DNA of 30,486 bases from Mageeibacillus sp. UBA5770 (GTDB lineage: Bacteria > Bacillota_A > Clostridia > Saccharofermentanales > Saccharofermentanaceae): positions 1 to 30,486 of the forward strand of contig DIEQ01000048.1 of NCBI GenBank assembly GCA_002418705.1, written 5' to 3'. Below, one piece after another: positions 16,129 through 23,330 of this stretch (the first letter of the stretch is position 1; each line of letters begins with the position of its first letter). Below the pieces are notes generated by a model. That model had not been told where the DNA came from, ran no database searches, and saw only the letters and a list, made by a program, of their open reading frames with translations. The translations under genes were made by a program, and so were the position numbers.

Positions 16129-16809
16129 CTATGCCTTTCTTGCATTTTCAATGAAACGAAGTACTTTATCGCGATCCTTAATTCCGCCGGTCTCAACACC
16201 GCTTGACACATCCACTGCGTAGGGTTCAAAAAAAGCGACTGCATCAGCGACATTTTCCGGTGTAAGACCGCCTGCGACTATAATGTCCGGTCCTTTCGGA
16301 CTGATATTCTCAACAAAATCCCCGGCCGACTGCCAGGAAAAAGTCTTTCCCGTTCCTCCGTCACGGCCGTCCTGGCATGTATCCAGCAAAAGCCCGTCAA
16401 AGAGAGTCAGATCCGGAAAGGATGCGATTCTCGCTGAGAGGTCCTTCTGGGGCTGTGCACATGCGGGAACAGGTATCCGCTGCCATAGAAACGGTCTGTG
16501 CGGAAACCAGAAGTGACTGATCTGCTTTTTTAGTTCAGTCAGAAACTCAGGTGTCGTATCAAAGTGCAGCTGAATTCCGTCAAGATCCAGAAGTGATGCT
16601 GTCTCGGCAATCTCCTCAGCTGTCTCTTTGGCAAAAACCCCCACACGCTGGATGGAGGGCAATAAAAGTCTTGATATGGTTGCGGCCTGAAATACCGTAA
16701 CCTGTCTTTTTGACGGCGTCAATATAAACCCGACATATTCCGGCCGGCCGTCATTGACTATTATAGCGTCTTCCAGACGCGTAAGACCGCATATTTTGAT
16801 TTTTGACAT
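16129..16809 (-). CDS. trpF: Phosphoribosylanthranilate isomerase TrpF
   Basis: TIM-barrel isomerase of tryptophan synthesis (phosphoribosylanthranilate to CdRP). The protein has 226 residues. It begins MSKIKICGLT with catalytic Cys7, then VGFILTPSKRQV and GIQLHFD. The catalytic aspartate lies in GLLLDTCQDGRDGGTGK, and the phosphate-binding loops are VAGGLTPENV and VDVSSGVETGGIKD. Start ATG 16809 has an AAGGCGG-like site; a longer frame reaching 16890 would run through a palindromic element and has no family similarity. It stands alone, without other trp genes in the window, between pgi and a radical SAM gene, which is unusual. Confidence 0.92.
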   Translation of the reverse strand: MSKIKICGLTRLEDAIIVNDGRPEYVGFILTPSKRQVTVFQAATISRLLLPSIQRVGVFAKETAEEIAETASLLDLDGIQLHFDTTPEFLTELKKQISHFWFPHRPFLWQRIPVPACAQPQKDLSARIASFPDLTLFDGLLLDTCQDGRDGGTGKTFSWQSAGDFVENISPKGPDIIVAGGLTPENVADAVAFFEPYAVDVSSGVETGGIKDRDKVLRFIENARKA

Positions 16810-16837
16810 ATGATCCGCCTTCCAACCATTAAACAAA

Positions 16838-16935
16838 TGCAGGCAAAAGAACATCCGCCGATGCCGCTCCCCGTCCAGCGTACTGGACAAATAGAGTCAC
16901 CAAACACCGGTACCGGCGATGTTATTTTGCCTGCA
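16838..16935. repeat. Palindromic, MITE-like intergenic element
   Basis: An almost perfect 22-23 bp terminal inverted repeat (left arm 16838-16860, right arm 16914-16935, one mismatch and one bulged base) encloses 53 bp. Inside are a perfect hairpin GTCCAG-N4-CTGGAC (16873-16888) and the palindrome CCGGTACCGG (16907-16916). The element is bordered directly by CAAA on both sides, as a short target duplication would be. Read on the minus strand the inner loop is UACG and the outer stem is followed by TTTGTTT, so it could also fold as an RNA, for instance to end the pgi transcript or act as the trpF leader. There is no coding capacity. Confidence 0.6.
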
Positions 16936-16958
16936 CAAAAAACAAAGTAGTTCCAGGT

Positions 16959-18311
16959 TTATTCCTCGCCGGCAAGACGCTTTTCGAGGATAGCCTTTTC
17001 TTTCTCATATCCCGGTTTTCCGAGAAGGGCAAACATATTCTTCTTATAAGCTTCAACACCAGGCTGATTAAATGGATTTACCGCGAGGATATATCCGGAA
17101 ATACCGCAGGCCTTCTCAAAGAAGAATACAAGCTGACCGAACCAGTAAGGTGTGAGCTCAGGTACATGCAGAATCATATTGGGTACTTTACCGTCAACAT
17201 GAGCAAGAACCGTGCCCTGCAGAGCTTTCTGGTTTACCTCGTTCATATCCATACCGGAGAGGAAGTTCAGCCCGTCAAGATTATCTTTATCATTAGGGAT
17301 TTCGAAGGAACGGCGGGCCTTATCCACCTGCACGACCGTCTCAAACAAAATGCGCTGCCCATCCTGGACGTATTGACCCATAGAGTGAAGATCTGTCGTG
17401 TTGTCGACGCCGGCCGGGAATATACCGCGGCCGTCCTTGCCCTCGGACTCTCCGAACAGCTGCTTCCACCACTCCGTCATGAAGTGGAAGGAAGGCTCAT
17501 AGTTCACCATAATCTCAGTAGAGTAGCCGCTTCTGAGCAGGCAGTTGCGGATAGCTGCATAACGATAGCAGGGGTTCTCTGTCACAGACACTTTCTTGAA
17601 TGCAATGGAAGCATCCCTGGCGCCTTTCATAATCTCGCGGATATCAATTCCGGCTACCGCAATCGGGAGAAGCCCGACAGCAGTCAGAACCGAGAAACGC
17701 CCGCCGACATCATCAGGCACGACGAACGATTCATACCCTTCTTCAGCGGCAAGCCCCTTAAGTGCGCCTCTTGCCTTATCGGTGGTGGCATAAATTCTGT
17801 CTTTAGCCTCTTCCTTTCCGTATTTATTCTCCATGAAGGAACGGAAAATACGGAATGCAACGGCAGGCTCCGTTGTTGTTCCTGACTTGGAAATAATGTT
17901 GACGGAGACATCCCTGCCTTCCAACAGATCAAAAAGATCCGCCATGTACGTCGCACTTATCGAATTTCCGCAGAAAACAACCAACGGTGCTTTTCTGACT
18001 TTTTTTGAGACAATGTTGGCAAAGGAATGGGAAAGGAGCTCAATGGCGGCTCTTGCACCCAGGTAAGAACCACCGATACCGATGACAAGAAGGACATCAG
18101 AGTCCTTTCTGATTTTTGCAGCGGCTTTACGGATACGTGCAAATTCTTCCTTATCATAATTTACCGGAAGATCCAGCCAGCCCAGAAAATCGCTTCCGGG
18201 ACCCGTCTTTTTATGGAGCATGTCGTGCGCAAGCTTAACCTGCGGCGCCATCTGTGCAATCTGATTCTCATCAATAAACGAAAGTACATTGGTGGTATCA
18301 AGTGTAATCAT
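16959..18311 (-). CDS. pgi: Glucose-6-phosphate isomerase
   Basis: Cytoplasmic glycolytic enzyme that interconverts glucose 6-phosphate and fructose 6-phosphate. The 450-residue protein is of the compact Gram-positive size. Visible motifs are [14 protein letters not shown] (from residue 76), [12 protein letters not shown] (phosphate-binding loop), [17 protein letters not shown] and [18 protein letters not shown]. The catalytic-base region and the C-terminal lysine helix ([11 protein letters not shown]) are present. ATG 18311 has TAGGAG 6 nt upstream. Its own promoter lies at 18410-18439. The gene is followed by the palindromic element and then trpF. Confidence 0.97.
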   Translation of the reverse strand: MITLDTTNVLSFIDENQIAQMAPQVKLAHDMLHKKTGPGSDFLGWLDLPVNYDKEEFARIRKAAAKIRKDSDVLLVIGIGGSYLGARAAIELLSHSFANIVSKKVRKAPLVVFCGNSISATYMADLFDLLEGRDVSVNIISKSGTTTEPAVAFRIFRSFMENKYGKEEAKDRIYATTDKARGALKGLAAEEGYESFVVPDDVGGRFSVLTAVGLLPIAVAGIDIREIMKGARDASIAFKKVSVTENPCYRYAAIRNCLLRSGYSTEIMVNYEPSFHFMTEWWKQLFGESEGKDGRGIFPAGVDNTTDLHSMGQYVQDGQRILFETVVQVDKARRSFEIPNDKDNLDGLNFLSGMDMNEVNQKALQGTVLAHVDGKVPNMILHVPELTPYWFGQLVFFFEKACGISGYILAVNPFNQPGVEAYKKNMFALLGKPGYEKEKAILEKRLAGEE

Positions 18312-18409
18312 AATAAACTCCTATGTGTTTATATTTACGCATGCCAATCCCTGGTACATCTTTTCAAAGGCACATTCATGCCCGAGAATTAATCGTTGCG
18401 TCTTTGATA

Positions 18410-18439
18410 AGTATAGCATTTTCTCATAGGCTGTGTGAA
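18410..18439 (-). promoter_or_regulatory. Promoter of pgi
   Basis: Minus-strand -35 TTCACA (18439-18434), 18-bp spacer, -10 TATACT (18415-18410) with an extended TGC just before it. The predicted leader is about 90 nt. Confidence 0.6.
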
Positions 18440-18573
18440 TACAAACATCCGCAGTAATTTATAATAATTCAATAAAACCCGAGGGTTCACATCCCGTTGC
18501 ATGCATACTTAAGGAGAGGCGGAATCAGCATAAAGAAAGCGGGTTCATCATAGCATCCTGCGTGTAAATCCGA

Positions 18574-18579
18574 TATAAT
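18574..18579 (+). promoter_or_regulatory. -10 element of the DUF4364 gene
   Basis: Perfect TATAAT 42 bp before the GTG start. No good -35 is visible at 16-18 bp, so the element alone is called. Confidence 0.4.
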
Positions 18580-18621
18580 ACGTCATATGATAAAAATGAA
18601 TTCTGAAAGTGAGGCCCAATC

Positions 18622-19167
18622 GTGCCGGATATTGATCTTCCCAGCGGAAAACTGATCCTTCTTTATATGCTTTATCAGGTTAGCAGCGTGCCATCCAAAG
18701 ATCTTATGGACTGGGCCGTAGAATCCCTTTATCTTGATTATTTTTCTTTTGTTCAGGCAAAAGAAGAATTAAAGCGGGACAGGTTTATCATAGAGGCAAC
18801 ACGCAAAGGCGAATCACGTGTAGATGCTATGGGGCATCCTCTTGAACTCTGTGACATCACTCCCGAAGGTGAGATTGTGCTGCAGCAGCTTCTGCCTACC
18901 CTGCCGGCCCATGTCCGGGCCTACCTGACCAAGGCTGCACCTAAATGGAAACAGGAAACACACGAAGAAGCAAGTGTCCTTGCAAGTTATCTTCCTGATG
19001 CAAACGGCGCTTATCAGGTCCGTCTTGTTTTAGCGGACGGTGCAAGAAAAACGGCTGAACTTACACTCTTTGCCCCCAACGAAGAAAGTGCGCAAAAAAT
19101 GTGCCGGCGCTGGAAAGAATCCACCGCCGACATATATCTTTCAATCGTATCCATGCTACAGACATAA
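18622..19167 (+). CDS. DUF4364 family protein
   Basis: Protein of 181 residues that resembles the DUF4364 family of Clostridia. It opens with KLILLYMLYQVSSVPSKDL, then a helical stretch with YFSFVQAKEELKRDRFI and ITPEGEIVLQQLLPTLP, which together look like a winged-helix DNA-binding fold. The C-terminal half is a separate domain of strands (GAYQVRLVLADGARKTAELTLFAP). The start is GTG 18622 with GAGG upstream. The stop ends 1 bp before the convergent fprA stop. The family has no established function; a regulatory role is only inferred from the fold. No membrane segment is present. Confidence 0.8.
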   Translation: MPDIDLPSGKLILLYMLYQVSSVPSKDLMDWAVESLYLDYFSFVQAKEELKRDRFIIEATRKGESRVDAMGHPLELCDITPEGEIVLQQLLPTLPAHVRAYLTKAAPKWKQETHEEASVLASYLPDANGAYQVRLVLADGARKTAELTLFAPNEESAQKMCRRWKESTADIYLSIVSMLQT

Positions 19168-19168
19168 G

Positions 19169-20380
19169 TCAGAGAAGTCCGTCGCCAAGAGCCAATATCT
19201 TCTCCGTCAGGCGGTCTGCATACTCATCAACCTTTACCAATTCTTCATCTGTCGGCAATCCCTCGAAAAGGAGCGGCTCGAGTCTCTCCGCTTTTTTCAT
19301 GCCGCTCGTAAGAGTCACAAAAATCTCGTCAACCTTCGTCGCCCAGCCGTAAGAGCCGACAAGGCCGACAAAACGTGTTTTGGGACGAAGTGCATTTACT
19401 ACCATAGCGCAGTAGGAACCTGCCGGATGTGGCCCAGCCAGAACGGTAGGCATCGCAAATACAACAGCTGCAGCAGAAACCAGATCATTGAGTACGTGTC
19501 CCGTCTCAATGGCAAGGCTCTCAGGATCTGCACCTAAATTGCGGCACAGAACGGAAATACCCTTACTGGCGAGGCGCCAGGTCAGTCTTTCCATGATTAC
19601 GTTACTGCTTCCGTGCATGCTCACGTATGGAATAACAACTGTTTTGCTGACTTTATCACCTGTCCACTTCAGATACTTCTTAAGAATCTGGGACGGATCA
19701 TTCCATACCGGTCCATGGGCTGACGCAATCATTCTCGGAGCAATCGATATGACTTTCTCTGTATACTTCCTGACCTGCGGTGAGAAGGGCATCATGATCT
19801 CTGCATAGTATGCACGTGCAGCATCTTTAATCTCATGGCTGTCGGTTGCAAATACTCTTTCTGAAGAATAGTGGGAACCGAAAAGATCGCTTGAAAACAA
19901 GATTCCGCTCTTGCTGTCATACGCCATAGTGTTGTCCGGCCAGTGTGCAAAAGGAATCTTGTGAAATGCAAGTGAATGATCGCCTAAATCGAGAACCTCG
20001 CCCTCCTCAGCGACATCGAAGATGTCTGCGGAAATATGAAGATGAGTTTTTATTAGCTTGATAACGTTGGCGGTAGCAACAAGCTTTGCATCGGGATAGT
20101 ACTTTAAGAGTTCGACAACAGAACCGGAGTGATCCTGCTCTGTGTGCAAAAGAACAATATAGTCGATTTTTTTAATTTCAAGGCTCTTTAGTTTAGAAAG
20201 AAATACCTCAAAAAAATCCGGATCCACCGTGTCGATCAGAGCGGTCTTCTCAGAACCCCTGATCAGGTATGAATTATAGGATGTACCGTGCGGAGTAGGC
20301 ATCAGGCAGTCGAACATTTTTCGATCCGGATGCTGAACCCCTACGCAAAGGATATTTTCACTGATAGCTAGTGCTGGCAT
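19169..20380 (-). CDS. fprA: Flavodiiron protein (FprA-type A flavoprotein)
   Basis: Cytoplasmic enzyme that reduces oxygen to water or nitric oxide to nitrous oxide, protecting anaerobes. The 403-residue protein has an N-terminal metallo-beta-lactamase-like diiron domain with HTEQDH (His79, Glu81, Asp83, His84), the later ligand regions PFAHWPD, FSSDLFGSH and SAHGPVW, and a C-terminal flavodoxin-like FMN domain starting at VIPYVSMHGSSNVI (about residue 250). ATG 20380 follows AGGGGG; the longer upstream frame would cross its own promoter. Rubredoxin, its usual electron donor, is encoded immediately upstream but separated by a terminator. Its promoter overlaps a perfect inverted repeat, so separate control is likely. 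Oxygen versus NO preference cannot be told. Confidence 0.94.
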   Translation of the reverse strand: MPALAISENILCVGVQHPDRKMFDCLMPTPHGTSYNSYLIRGSEKTALIDTVDPDFFEVFLSKLKSLEIKKIDYIVLLHTEQDHSGSVVELLKYYPDAKLVATANVIKLIKTHLHISADIFDVAEEGEVLDLGDHSLAFHKIPFAHWPDNTMAYDSKSGILFSSDLFGSHYSSERVFATDSHEIKDAARAYYAEIMMPFSPQVRKYTEKVISIAPRMIASAHGPVWNDPSQILKKYLKWTGDKVSKTVVIPYVSMHGSSNVIMERLTWRLASKGISVLCRNLGADPESLAIETGHVLNDLVSAAAVVFAMPTVLAGPHPAGSYCAMVVNALRPKTRFVGLVGSYGWATKVDEIFVTLTSGMKKAERLEPLLFEGLPTDEELVKVDEYADRLTEKILALGDGLL

Positions 20381-20407
20381 ATTGTCCCCCTTACTAAATG
20401 AAACTGA

Positions 20408-20440
20408 GTACATTTTACGATGTACCCTCAAAAAGAGCAA
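20408..20440 (-). promoter_or_regulatory. fprA promoter with overlapping operator palindrome
   Basis: Minus-strand TTGCTC (20440-20435), 17-bp spacer, -10 TAAAAT (20417-20412). The perfect inverted repeat GTACAT-N6-ATGTAC (20408-20425) covers the -10, the geometry of a repressor site. The sequence does not match PerR, Fnr or HcpR boxes known to me. Confidence 0.5.
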
Positions 20441-20464
20441 TGCTTACAGAGCAAACAGGCGGAA

Positions 20465-20500
20465 AAAGAGGCGGCACTTCGTATAAAGCGCAGCCTCTTT
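20465..20500 (-). terminator. Rho-independent terminator after rubredoxin
   Basis: On the minus strand AAAGAGGC...GCCTCTTT with an inner GCGCTT/AAGTGC stem, followed by a T-run (AAAAA at 20463-20467 on plus, partly shared with the stem). Confidence 0.75.
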
Positions 20501-20563
20501 CTTGATCTCAGTATGAAAAATAACGCACCATGTACAAACTAAGGAACGCACGGAAAGATAAAA

Positions 20564-20722
20564 TCAAAGTGCGCTGAAAGAATCCTTGGTTGCACCGCAT
20601 ACGGGGCAGGTCCAGTCTTCCGGAAGATCATCAAACGAAGTGCCGGGTGCAATTCCGTTGTCCGGATCGCCAGCCTCAGGATCATACTCATAACCACAAA
20701 GATCACAAACATACTTTTGCAT
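20564..20722 (-). CDS. Rubredoxin
   Basis: Small soluble iron protein that carries single electrons. The 52-residue sequence has the two classic knuckles CDLCGY (Cys6, Cys9) and CPVCGA (Cys39, Cys42), plus the typical [25 protein letters not shown] between them. The length is exactly that of a clostridial rubredoxin. ATG 20722 has AGGAGGG upstream at a good distance. It lies 183 bp upstream of fprA on the same strand and is the likely electron donor to that flavodiiron protein, although a terminator follows it. It was found by direct reading because it is short. Confidence 0.96.
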   Translation of the reverse strand: MQKYVCDLCGYEYDPEAGDPDNGIAPGTSFDDLPEDWTCPVCGATKDSFSAL

Positions 20723-20753
20723 AGGTAAGCCCTCCTACAATTTTGATATTTTT

Positions 20754-20782
20754 ATTATACACAAATTGCAGGAAGAGTTCAC
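20754..20782 (-). promoter_or_regulatory. Promoter of the rubredoxin gene
   Basis: Perfect -10 TATAAT (20759-20754) 31 bp before the ATG; the hexamer at 17 bp (GTGAAC, 20782-20777) is a weak -35. Confidence 0.5.
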
Positions 20783-20825
20783 GTTTAATTTAGCAGGAAT
20801 ATAAAATTATCATATAGAGTGAAGG

Positions 20826-22094
20826 TTATTCGATATATTCAAATTCGAGCTCGTACATACTCACAAGATCGCCTTCCTTTACGCCTGCATTCTTCAGGGC
20901 ATCTATGACACCTTTTTTACGGATAATCCGCTGAAAGTACTGCAGGGAATCCGGATCATCGAAATTAGTGGATTCAACAATATTCTTAATCCAGGGTCCG
21001 ATAACCGTGTAGACATCACCTTTAACTTCGACATGGAAAATCTCTTCCGGCTCAAAGCGGTAAAGCGTATCCTGCCTTGCTTCTTTCAGGAGAATCGTCT
21101 TCGGGAGCGTTACAAGCTTGGCGGCAACAGCATTCATGAGCTCCTGCGTACCATCTGCAATCGCAGCTGATATCGGGAATACTTCGTAACCTCTCCGGTT
21201 CATTTCGGCGGTGAAATCTGCGATCTGTTTCTCATCAGCCTGATCCATCTTGTTAGCGGCAATGATCTGCGGACGTGTCTCAAGGAGCGGGTTAAATAAT
21301 GCGAGCTCATTGTTGATACTGTCAACATCCTCAATAGGGTCTCTCCCCTCACTGCCGGAAACGTCAACAACATGGATTAAAAGGCGTGTTCTCTCGATAT
21401 GTCTGAGGAAATCATGGCCAAGGCCTGCGCCATCATGTGCCCCTTCAATAATTCCGGGAATATCCGCCATGACAAAGCTTGTATCACCGACAGCGACAAC
21501 ACCGAGGTTTGGCTCAATCGTAGTAAAGTGATAGTCGGCAATCTGCGGTCTTGCGGCTGACACGACAGAAAGAAGTGTTGATTTGCCGACATTGGGAAAA
21601 CCAATCAGACCGACATCAGCGAGGAGCTTCAGTTCGACGATAATATCAAATTCTTCGCCCTCGATTCCTGCCCGTGCAAAGTTCGGAGCCTGACGTACAG
21701 AATTGGAGAAATGGAAATTGCCCTGGCCGCCCTTGCCGCCATGCGCAACGATGACTTCCTGACCCGGTTCAACCAGATCAGCTACCGTGCGGCCGGTCTT
21801 GGCATCCGTAATCATGGTACCGACAGGTACGGCAATCCGAAGGTCAGCGGCACCGCGTCCGTACATCTTACGAAAATATCCTTTTTCTCCGTCTTCAGCA
21901 ACAAACTTACGTTTGAAGCGAAAGTTGTGAAGCGTCGACTGATCTTCTGTTGCATAGAAAATCACATCTCCGCCCTTTCCTCCGTCTCCGCCGTCCGGCC
22001 CACCGTTTGTGACATACTTTTCACGATGAAAAGATACCATTCCGTTGCCGCCATTACCGCCCTTAACGTAAATTTTTGCATGATCTATAAGCAT
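20826..22094 (-). CDS. obgE: GTPase Obg (CgtA)
   Basis: Essential GTPase that binds the 50S subunit during assembly and links ribosome state to stress and growth. The 422-residue protein has the glycine-rich Obg fold (1-158; GGNGGNGMVSF, GGPDGGDGGKGGDV), then the G domain with Walker A GFPNVGKS (165-172), ADIPGIIEGAHDGAGLG (G3) and NKMD (G4). It ends in the OCT domain (about 345-422) found in Gram-positive Obg proteins. ATG 22094 has AAGGAG upstream. It follows rpmA, the standard order, with a hairpin in the 103-bp gap that could attenuate transcription. Confidence 0.97.
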   Translation of the reverse strand: MLIDHAKIYVKGGNGGNGMVSFHREKYVTNGGPDGGDGGKGGDVIFYATEDQSTLHNFRFKRKFVAEDGEKGYFRKMYGRGAADLRIAVPVGTMITDAKTGRTVADLVEPGQEVIVAHGGKGGQGNFHFSNSVRQAPNFARAGIEGEEFDIIVELKLLADVGLIGFPNVGKSTLLSVVSAARPQIADYHFTTIEPNLGVVAVGDTSFVMADIPGIIEGAHDGAGLGHDFLRHIERTRLLIHVVDVSGSEGRDPIEDVDSINNELALFNPLLETRPQIIAANKMDQADEKQIADFTAEMNRRGYEVFPISAAIADGTQELMNAVAAKLVTLPKTILLKEARQDTLYRFEPEEIFHVEVKGDVYTVIGPWIKNIVESTNFDDPDSLQYFQRIIRKKGVIDALKNAGVKEGDLVSMYELEFEYIE

Positions 22095-22123
22095 TTTCTA
22101 CTCCTTATTGGTTTTTACATTCA

Positions 22124-22167
22124 AAAGAGGCCCAGCCAATGAACGGATCATCGGGCCGGACCTCTTT
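22124..22167 (-). terminator. Hairpin between rpmA and obgE, possible attenuator
   Basis: AAAGAGG/CCTCTTT outer arms extend to a 14-bp stem with two G-U pairs on the minus strand, loop of 16 nt. Only four U follow, so termination is probably partial; this would set the ratio of ribosomal protein to Obg. Confidence 0.5.
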
Positions 22168-22197
22168 GTAACTCTTATGCTCTCAAGTCAGTAAGTC

Positions 22198-22479
22198 TTA
22201 CTCAGCCGGGTATACACTAACTTTTTTCTTGTCCTTGCCGAGACGCTCATACTTAACGAGGCCCTCGATCAGTGAATAAAGAGTGTCATCCGATCCGATT
22301 CCAACATTGTTGCCAGGGTGAACTTTCGTTCCACGCTGTCTGATAAGAATATTGCCTGCGAGAACAGACTGTCCGTCGCCCTTCTTTGCACCTAGACGCT
22401 GGGCTGCGGAATCACGGCCATTCTTGGTCGATCCCATTCCCTTCTTATGTGCGAAGAGCTGTAAATTCATCTTGATCAT
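22198..22479 (-). CDS. rpmA: 50S ribosomal protein L27 (bL27) with cleavable N-terminus
   Basis: Ribosomal protein whose N-terminal tail reaches the peptidyl-transferase centre. The 93-residue form begins [24 protein letters not shown], the Firmicutes-type pre-sequence that Prp removes between Phe9 and Ala10. The rest ([27 protein letters not shown]) is canonical. ATG 22479 has AGGAGGTG 6 nt away. The prp gene lies 12 bp upstream in the same unit, so protease and substrate are made together. Confidence 0.97.
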   Translation of the reverse strand: MIKMNLQLFAHKKGMGSTKNGRDSAAQRLGAKKGDGQSVLAGNILIRQRGTKVHPGNNVGIGSDDTLYSLIEGLVKYERLGKDKKKVSVYPAE

Positions 22480-22491
22480 AGCTTACACCTC

Positions 22492-22869
22492 CTACTTGTC
22501 GTCTGCTATTTGGTTGATTCTAATATACTGATTACCATAGTCCGCCTTCACTGATTCTTCAAGCTGCATATAGCCGATCTCGACTGTGTGCAAAATGATC
22601 TGTGAAACACGGAGCTGCTCTTCGGAAAGAGCTGATACCTGCAATACAATCTCCGATAATGGAGTCGAATCCTCGTCGGATCCTTCAATGATGCGGTAGA
22701 AATCATCAATCCCGCACAATTCCTGTATGGCCCCAATCGCTGTATACATAAGAACGGAAGCACCGGCACAGATAATATCACTGCCGCTATCTGCATATCC
22801 GGAATGGTCTGATACAGAAATTGATCTGATCAATCCGGAAAAATCCTTATGTACATCTACAATAATCAT
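22492..22869 (-). CDS. prp: Ribosomal-processing cysteine protease Prp (YsxB)
   Basis: Cysteine protease that trims the N-terminus of L27 in Firmicutes and related phyla. The 125-residue protein has the catalytic pair His22 (SDHSGYA) and Cys34 (SDIICAGAS), at the same positions as in the S. aureus enzyme. The small alpha/beta fold and length are normal. It lies between rplU and rpmA, the family's diagnostic location. An AGGAAAAGAG site precedes ATG 22869. Confidence 0.95.
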   Translation of the reverse strand: MIIVDVHKDFSGLIRSISVSDHSGYADSGSDIICAGASVLMYTAIGAIQELCGIDDFYRIIEGSDEDSTPLSEIVLQVSALSEEQLRVSQIILHTVEIGYMQLEESVKADYGNQYIRINQIADDK

Positions 22870-22889
22870 GTCAAAGTTCTCTTTTCCTA

Positions 22890-23198
22890 TCAGGCGTTGA
22901 TAGCCGTAATACGAACTCTTGTATAAGGCTGTCTGTGTCCGTTCTTACGACGGTAACCCTTCTTTGCCTTGTACTTGTAAATGATAATCTTCTTGTTCTT
23001 GCCTTGCTTGACAATCTCTCCGGAGACATTGGCAGTCTTAACATCGTTACCTGCCTTCATACCGGATTCATCACCAATGCACAGAACTGTGTCAAAAGTT
23101 ACGGCCTCTCCTGATTCGCCCTCAAGCTTCTCAATAAAAACCTCTTCGCCAACAGCAACTTTGTACTGCTTGCCGCCTGTTACAATTACAGCATACAT
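22890..23198 (-). CDS. rplU: 50S ribosomal protein L21 (bL21)
   Basis: Early 50S assembly protein that contacts 23S rRNA. The 102-residue sequence starts MYAVIVTGGKQYKV and ends with KKGYRRKNGHRQPYTRVRI, both canonical. ATG 23198 is fixed by AGGAGGG upstream; a longer frame would extend into the leader RNA. It is first in rplU-prp-rpmA-obgE and has its own promoter and a probable leader structure. Confidence 0.97.
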   Translation of the reverse strand: MYAVIVTGGKQYKVAVGEEVFIEKLEGESGEAVTFDTVLCIGDESGMKAGNDVKTANVSGEIVKQGKNKKIIIYKYKAKKGYRRKNGHRQPYTRVRITAINA

Positions 23199-23285
23199 AA
23201 TTTCGTTTCCCTCCTGTTCTTCCAGTCTCGCTGACACTCCAAGGCAGTTGTAAACAACATTTGAAAGCCCGGCGCACGCGGTCAC
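23199..23285 (-). promoter_or_regulatory. Probable L21 leader RNA
   Basis: The predicted transcript starts about 87 nt before the rplU ATG. It contains GC-rich sequence (GGTGACCGCG, GCGCCGGGC), a hairpin GTTG-TTTA-CAAC (23247-23258) and the stretch TTGGAGTGTCAGCGA just before the binding site. Rfam describes an autoregulatory L21 leader in Firmicutes at this position. The match is from memory and context; no covariance search was run. Confidence 0.5.
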
Positions 23286-23291
23286 CGAACA

Positions 23292-23320
23292 AGAATAGCA
23301 CGCAACAACTATCGTGTCAA
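23292..23320 (-). promoter_or_regulatory. Promoter of rplU-prp-rpmA-obgE
   Basis: Perfect -35 TTGACA (23320-23315), 17-bp spacer, -10 TATTCT (23297-23292). Confidence 0.65.
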
Positions 23321-23330
23321 TAAATTTATA

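Larger units (their letters stand above)
18312..18621. other. Divergent intergenic region between pgi and the DUF4364 gene
   Basis: About 310 bp without a gene. It contains the pgi promoter (18410-18439), a -10 for the plus-strand gene (18574-18579) and otherwise AT-rich sequence. I see no convincing riboswitch, small ORF or strong hairpin. Confidence 0.6.

Noticed and set aside
16810..16890. N-terminal extension of trpF to 16890
   Set aside because: It runs through the palindromic element, has no similarity to TrpF and lacks a binding site.
16810..16958. T-box or tryptophan leader before trpF
   Set aside because: No T-box antiterminator sequence and no Trp-codon-rich peptide is visible; the structure is a long symmetric palindrome instead.
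23287..23293. CTTGTTC/GAACAGG helix closing the L21 leader and masking the binding site
   Set aside because: The 5' strand lies in or next to the -10, upstream of the predicted start point, so it would not be in the RNA.
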